Below, piece by piece: positions 60,339 through 64,000 of a stretch of DNA of 64,000 nucleotides; position 1 is the stretch's first letter; each line of letters starts with the position of its first letter. The stretch comes from Lachnospiraceae bacterium (GTDB lineage Bacteria > Bacillota > Clostridia > Lachnospirales > Lachnospiraceae). The notes below the pieces were generated by a model, which made no database searches, was not told where the DNA came from, and saw nothing but the letters and a program-made list of their open reading frames with translations. The stretch is from the NCBI GenBank assembly GCA_902381685.1, contig LR698958.1, positions 683,672-747,671 on the forward strand, read 5' to 3'. The translations under genes and the position numbers were made by a program.

Positions 60339-60382
60339 GGTGTAGTAACTTATATAATACTGTTGAATTTGAACCAAGCGCA
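60339..60382. other. attR (right prophage junction)
   Basis: The phage arm starts with GGTGTAGTAA (60339-60348) and reaches the shared GTTG at 60362-60365, after which the host gene resumes as GAATTTGAACC. Joining the two phage arms rebuilds a 48-bp attP with 10-bp perfect inverted ends whose exact centre is the dinucleotide GT. Confidence 0.88.
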
Positions 60383-60793
60383 ACACTGCTTGAATCAGAG
60401 AAAAAAGGTCATGTCGTAGCATCTCTTGGAAAAGACAGCGGTTACGTTCCATACACAGCCTTTTGTGCAAAGAAAAGTTATATAAAAGAAAACAAAAAAA
60501 TGTTACAGGGATTTACAAATGCACTGCAAAAAGGAATGGACTATGTACAGTCTCATACACCTGAAGAAATTGCGAAAATAATAAAACCGCAATTTAAAGA
60601 TGCAGATATGGAAACGATTACGACAATTGTAGAAAGATATGCCGAGCAGGAAACGTGGAAAGAAAACTTAATCTTTGAAAAAGAAAGTTTTGAATTGCTG
60701 CAGGACATTTTGGAAAGCTCTGATGAGTTGGAGAAAAGAGTTCCATATAAAGAACTTGTAACAACGGAATTTGCAAAAAAAGCATATAAGTAA
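60365..60793 (+). pseudogene. ABC transporter substrate-binding protein, 3' part, separated by prophage
   Basis: The frame continues the gene broken at 22186: EFEPSATLLESEKKGHVVASLGKDSGYVPYTAFCAKKSYI and on to VTTEFAKKAYK, 142 residues of the second lobe. It has no start codon or ribosome site of its own at the junction. Prophage excision would restore the gene exactly. Its stop abuts the stop of the leftward gene with no gap. Confidence 0.92.
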
Positions 60794-61270
60794 TTAAATT
60801 TCTCTTATAGAAAAGAAGAAAAAGCATAGAGCGAGACAAACAATGAGAAATATCCAAAAAGATTGCTTTTTTAACTTGTCGGAGATTGTGAAAAAGTAGG
60901 CTGAAATAAAGGTGATAAATACACTCAATAAGAATGTTGCGATATCGAGAAAAAGTGTATGAAACCCTAAAATTCCACTATACGCATGAAAAATAGCAGG
61001 TATAGAAAATGTACCTAATAAAATGCCGGCAGAGAGGGCGGAAATAATGTGAGGATATAAAAAACGTAATCTGTAGGCCATAAACAGTGCGAAAGCCAGT
61101 GCGGGAAAGAAAATAAGTTTCATGTGTTCCCATGTAGTTTCGTTTATGGGAAAGAAGAGTGCTAAGAATGGTTTTTTTCCGGACCATTCATATACAAAAT
61201 GCGATAGTGTCCCCGAAATACTGACGAATAGAATTCCGATAAATGTATAATGTTTTAAATTGTTTTTCAT
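60794..61270 (-). CDS. DUF6512 family membrane protein
   Basis: The 158-residue protein has five membrane segments and an internal FPINETTWEHMKLIFFP motif typical of DUF6512, with SHFVYEWSG before it. The start is ATG 61270 with AAAGGAG eight bases upstream; GTG 61279 is less likely. The function is unknown. Confidence 0.82.
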   Translation of the reverse strand: MKNNLKHYTFIGILFVSISGTLSHFVYEWSGKKPFLALFFPINETTWEHMKLIFFPALAFALFMAYRLRFLYPHIISALSAGILLGTFSIPAIFHAYSGILGFHTLFLDIATFLLSVFITFISAYFFTISDKLKKQSFWIFLIVCLALCFFFFSIREI

Positions 61271-61330
61271 TGTATACACTCCTTTCGACTATAGTATGTG
61301 CATAAAATAAAAAAATATAAGGCAAAGAAA

Positions 61331-61370
61331 AAATCGGAACTTTTATGTTTTTACATTTAAGTTCCGATTT
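61331..61370 (-). terminator. Terminator after yerC
   Basis: AAATCGGAACTT (61331-61342) and AAGTTCCGATTT (61359-61370) are perfect 12-bp complements; on the minus strand a TTTTTTCTTT run follows. Confidence 0.9.
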
Positions 61371-61377
61371 CTTTAAA

Positions 61378-61665
61378 TTACTTATGCAATCTCTCAAATA
61401 CCATATCATAGCCATCGTTTCCATAGTTGAGTGAACGGTTTACACGGCTGATAGTTGCTGTAGACGCTCCTGTTTTTTCTGCGATTTCTAAATATGTTTT
61501 TTGCTCTCTAAGCATCTTTGCTACTTCAAGGCGCTGTGACAGTGAAAGTAGTTCATTAATCGTGCAAACATCTTCAAAGAATGTATAACATTCTTCTTTA
61601 TCTTTTAGACTTAGAATAGCATCAAACAGATAATCTACGGACTCTGTTCTGATTTTTTTACTCAT
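61378..61665 (-). CDS. yerC: YerC/TrpR-related DNA-binding protein
   Basis: The 95-residue protein matches the YerC/YecD family: TINELLSLSQRLEVAKMLREQKTYLEIAEKTGASTATISRVNRSLNYG, a TrpR-like helix-turn-helix. Members are small regulators with unclear ligands. AGGAG precedes the ATG. It lies 71 bp after the PHP gene and may share its transcript. Confidence 0.92.
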   Translation of the reverse strand: MSKKIRTESVDYLFDAILSLKDKEECYTFFEDVCTINELLSLSQRLEVAKMLREQKTYLEIAEKTGASTATISRVNRSLNYGNDGYDMVFERLHK

Positions 61666-61736
61666 ATCTCTAATTCTCCTATAATTTTGTATTTCTTAAA
61701 CTACTTTTCTATTTTAGCACAGTAAACTTTTGAAGT

Positions 61737-62462
61737 CTACATATTTTTATTACGTTTCAAAAATTTTCTTAATTTATCAAGATTTGTTGTTACGATAAGT
61801 TCTTCGGGGAAATCGCAACTTGCTAATATTTTGGAACTGTAGGTAAAATTACCCACATCAATATCTACATGAGCATCGCTTCCTGTAGTGATTGGGACAC
61901 GATGCTTTTTGCAGAGAGACAACATAATTTTTAAATTTTCTTCTGCACCTTCACGAAAACTGCCCGGGGAAAGAGAAGAATTATTTACCTCTAAAAGAGT
62001 TCCGGTTTCTTTTGCGGCATATACAACCTGCTCATAATCGATAGGAAAACGGGAATCATCAGGGTGTCCTATGATATCAATATAAGGATTCTGCATAGCG
62101 CGAATATACGCCCTTGTATTTTCTTCAATTCCGCGTTTTTCCTGAAAGCATGGTGTGTGAATACTTGCAATGGCAATATCTACACTTTTTAATAAAGAAG
62201 GAGGCAGATCAATGTTGCCCTCTTCGTCTAATATATTTAGTTCCACGCCAAAGAGCAGATTTACTCCATACATTGTGCGAGGGATAACTTTTAAATTAGA
62301 AAAGTAAAAATTTCCACAAGTCTCAGGCATAGCAGGAGCGTGTTCTGTGATGGCAAGTGCGGAAAGTTCTTTTTCTGCCGCTGCTTTCGCCATTTCTCTT
62401 ATAGTGCTGTAAGCATGGCCGCTTGCAATTGTGTGAGAATGTGTATCAATACATAAATTCAT
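61737..62462 (-). CDS. PHP-domain phosphatase-like protein (YcdX type)
   Basis: The 241-residue metal-dependent hydrolase has the PHP motifs: DTHSHT (6-11), AITEHAP (about 37-43), IASIHTP, IIGHPDDSRFP and ITTGSDAHV. The family hydrolyses phosphoesters with several divalent metals; the substrate of this branch is not known. GAGGTCAC precedes the ATG. Confidence 0.92.
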   Translation of the reverse strand: MNLCIDTHSHTIASGHAYSTIREMAKAAAEKELSALAITEHAPAMPETCGNFYFSNLKVIPRTMYGVNLLFGVELNILDEEGNIDLPPSLLKSVDIAIASIHTPCFQEKRGIEENTRAYIRAMQNPYIDIIGHPDDSRFPIDYEQVVYAAKETGTLLEVNNSSLSPGSFREGAEENLKIMLSLCKKHRVPITTGSDAHVDIDVGNFTYSSKILASCDFPEELIVTTNLDKLRKFLKRNKNM

Positions 62463-62525
62463 TTGTGACCTCCTCTATGGATCTGACGTATTAAACTACG
62501 TTGTGCTAAAGTATAAAAGTTCATA

Positions 62526-63131
62526 TTATTTCTTCTTTTTTTCCGGTTCGGGAAGTAAGTCGATAAGTTTTTCAATCAACTGTTTTTTTACATATACGTC
62601 AAAACTGAGTGTACAAATAAAGGAGAACAGTTGAAGAAATTCCTTGTTTTCCGTGTCAATTTCCTGAAAATTTTCCATGGAAGTTGTATAAATGTTTTTG
62701 ATATCTTCCTGAAGAAAATTAATACGTTCCTTTTCCGACTTGCAGATTTTCTCGTAAATGGTGGTCAGATTGAAATCTGAATCGGAGTGGAAGTAGTTAT
62801 CCGTAATCGGTTTCAACAAAGTTTCAATATCTTTAATGGAAAGAATATTTTTAAAGTAATAAATAAAAATCAGCACCAGCATATGCTCTTTTGAATACTT
62901 CTTTTTTTCCGGTGGTGGAAGAAGATTGTTTTTTGCATAATTGTTAATCATTGTTTTAGTAAGAATTTTATCTTCTTCATAGCGTTTGGAAGCGGCAAGT
63001 TGCGTTTCCATAAACGTTGTCACCTGATCCATATAAAGTTCAATATTTGGAATATCTTCCAATTTTACGTAATTAATTCGAGAAAGACTCGAAAGAATAC
63101 TGTTTAAAAAATCATTTTTATCAATTGTCAT
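62526..63131 (-). CDS. DUF1836 domain-containing protein
   Basis: The 201-residue protein has the DUF1836 pattern ILTKTMINNYAKNNLLPPPEKKKYSKEHMLVLIFIYYFKNILSI, a MerR-like DNA-binding fold suggesting a transcription regulator. It is followed by helical segments and a Lys tail. The ATG has GAGGTGA upstream. Confidence 0.88.
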   Translation of the reverse strand: MTIDKNDFLNSILSSLSRINYVKLEDIPNIELYMDQVTTFMETQLAASKRYEEDKILTKTMINNYAKNNLLPPPEKKKYSKEHMLVLIFIYYFKNILSIKDIETLLKPITDNYFHSDSDFNLTTIYEKICKSEKERINFLQEDIKNIYTTSMENFQEIDTENKEFLQLFSFICTLSFDVYVKKQLIEKLIDLLPEPEKKKK

Positions 63132-63196
63132 TTCATCACCTCAATACATCTATTATATAGTATTAAAAACTAGATGACAAGCATAAAAAATAACTA

Positions 63197-63224
63197 TTGC
63201 AAAAGGTTTGTAGAGGAGTATAAT
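63197..63224 (+). promoter_or_regulatory. Promoter of the DUF1648 gene
   Basis: TTGCAA (63197-63202) and TATAAT (63219-63224) have a 16-base spacer, about 30 bp before the start codon. Confidence 0.65.
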
Positions 63225-63254
63225 GAGGGCAAATAGAGCAGGGAGGGAACGCTT

Positions 63255-64000
63255 ATGAGAGAAGAAAAGGTATTGCGAACATGCAAAATTGTACGCAAAA
63301 TTACTGTGATAATCGGATTGGCAGTTACAATTTTGCCTATATTGTTTTGGAATTATATTCCGGATAAAATTCCTGCACACTACGGAGTCTCTGGGAAAGT
63401 GGACAGAGTTGGCGGGAAAGAAGAATTGATTCTTCTGTTTTTTGTTCTTTGGTTGGTTTTGGGGAGCCTCTCTGTTGTTTCTTATTATTTAAAGACAAGC
63501 GGGGTGTCTAAGTATGCAAATGAAAAAGACAATGAACATCTGCAGACAATTTACCCTATGATAACATGGATAACATTGATTACTACATTTACACCTATTG
63601 TTGTTTATATAGGGAAGGCACGAAAACATTCCGCAGGCAATCCGAGTGAAAAAGCGAAATTTGTTCAGGCGGAAAGTCGGGAGGAAGGCATTGCCTATCG
63701 GACGGCAGTTGACTGGTGGCTTGCTTTATTATTTATTTTGGTTATTGGAGGGGAACTGTGGATTTTCTTTCAAAGTCTGCTGAATAAAGGAAAAGTGGAA
63801 TGGATAACATTAGTGGCTGTCATACTTATATTACTTCTTGTAGTACCTCTTGTAAGAATAAAATATATTTTATATTCGGAGCATTTCTTGATTTCGGCAG
63901 GATATTTGGGTAAGCAAAGAATTGCGTATTCATCTATTGTAAATATAAAAGAAACACATAATCCTCTTTCTGCTCCAGCGTGTTCTCTGGATAGAGTGGA
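63255..64000 (+). CDS. DUF1648-type membrane protein (partial)
   Basis: The first 248 codons of a membrane protein. The DUF1648 motif NYIPDKIPAHYGVSGKVDR follows a first membrane helix, and further helices lie near residues 57-75, 100-115, 155-175 and 185-205. The end of the visible part (YSEHFLISAGYLGKQRIAYSSIVNIKETHN) looks like a bacterial PH domain. GGGAGGG precedes ATG 63255. Such proteins include SdpI-like immunity and unknown regulators. It runs past the window end. Confidence 0.82.
   Translation, partial: MREEKVLRTCKIVRKITVIIGLAVTILPILFWNYIPDKIPAHYGVSGKVDRVGGKEELILLFFVLWLVLGSLSVVSYYLKTSGVSKYANEKDNEHLQTIYPMITWITLITTFTPIVVYIGKARKHSAGNPSEKAKFVQAESREEGIAYRTAVDWWLALLFILVIGGELWIFFQSLLNKGKVEWITLVAVILILLLVVPLVRIKYILYSEHFLISAGYLGKQRIAYSSIVNIKETHNPLSAPACSLDRV

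Larger units (their letters stand above)
22186..60363. mobile_element. Siphovirus-type prophage integrated by a large serine recombinase
   Basis: The element is about 38.18 kb, bounded by the halves of a split host gene that share GTTG at 22184-22187 and 60362-60365. It is complete in layout: integrase, lysogeny switch, replication, origin, late regulator, packaging, head, connector, tail, lysis. All large structural genes are open. The crossover is placed within GT of GTTG (see the att entries). It appears intact and potentially inducible; activity is inferred only. Confidence 0.95.

Noticed and set aside
1..64000. tRNA or rRNA genes
   Set aside because: No cloverleaf-like stretch with GTTCGA-type T-loop and CCA context was recognised; the prophage uses a protein gene, not a tRNA, as its site.

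Overview
The window is low-GC Gram-positive DNA, most like a gut Lachnospiraceae/Clostridia chromosome. Supporting signs are strong AGGAGG-type ribosome sites with some TTG/GTG starts, short hairpin-plus-T terminators, DUF4317 and DUF1836 proteins, and a very large wall-anchored GH84 enzyme with CBM and FIVAR modules. I cannot name the species.

Chromosome, left part (1-22186). The 3' end of pheT is followed by a 1,856-residue secreted GH84 beta-N-acetylglucosaminidase, a methyltransferase and queA. Next come an LRR / DUF2201-VWA / MoxR-ATPase operon, a DUF4317 gene, and a zinc-ribbon / sppA / RDD operon. The segment ends with a cold-shock gene, cysK, a purine permease, an esterase plus condensation-like acyltransferase pair, and the 5' part of an ABC substrate-binding lipoprotein gene.

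Prophage (about 22186-60363, roughly 38.2 kb). A siphovirus-type prophage driven by a large serine integrase sits inside the substrate-binding protein gene. The gene's 3' part resumes at 60362, and joining the halves at a shared GTTG restores one 336-codon reading frame. Leftward genes are the integrase, DUF4236 and lipoprotein cargo genes, an ImmA/IrrE protease and the XRE repressor. The divergent cro side leads to small early genes, then an SMC-like ATPase, Sak4, DUF669 and helicase, and a PriCT/AAA primase-helicase followed by an iteron-rich candidate origin. After that come RusA, YopX, DUF551 and a late-regulator-like HTH protein. A separately promoted and terminated ParA cassette precedes terS, terL, portal, a minor capsid protein with a toxin-like tail and a putative immunity gene, scaffold, capsid, connectors, tail tube, chaperones, tape measure, Dit, Tal, fibre, holin and amidase.

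Most notable points. (1) The major capsid and major tail genes each continue past their stop in the -1 frame into homologous 24- and 26-residue tails, with the same GGAG-stop, the same 6-nt spacer and a following hairpin; this looks like paired programmed frameshifting. (2) The tail-fibre 3' end lies in a 646-bp candidate invertible segment whose reverse strand holds a silent alternative C-terminus in matching frame. (3) The minor capsid protein looks like a MuF-type polymorphic toxin with a small acidic immunity protein. (4) The ParA cassette is a self-contained accessory locus. (5) A 70-nt two-hairpin small RNA appears to be encoded next to the integrase.

Chromosome, right part (60794-64000). 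Leftward genes encode a DUF6512 membrane protein, a YerC/TrpR-like regulator, a PHP phosphatase-like protein and a DUF1836 protein. A rightward DUF1648-type membrane protein runs off the end of the window.
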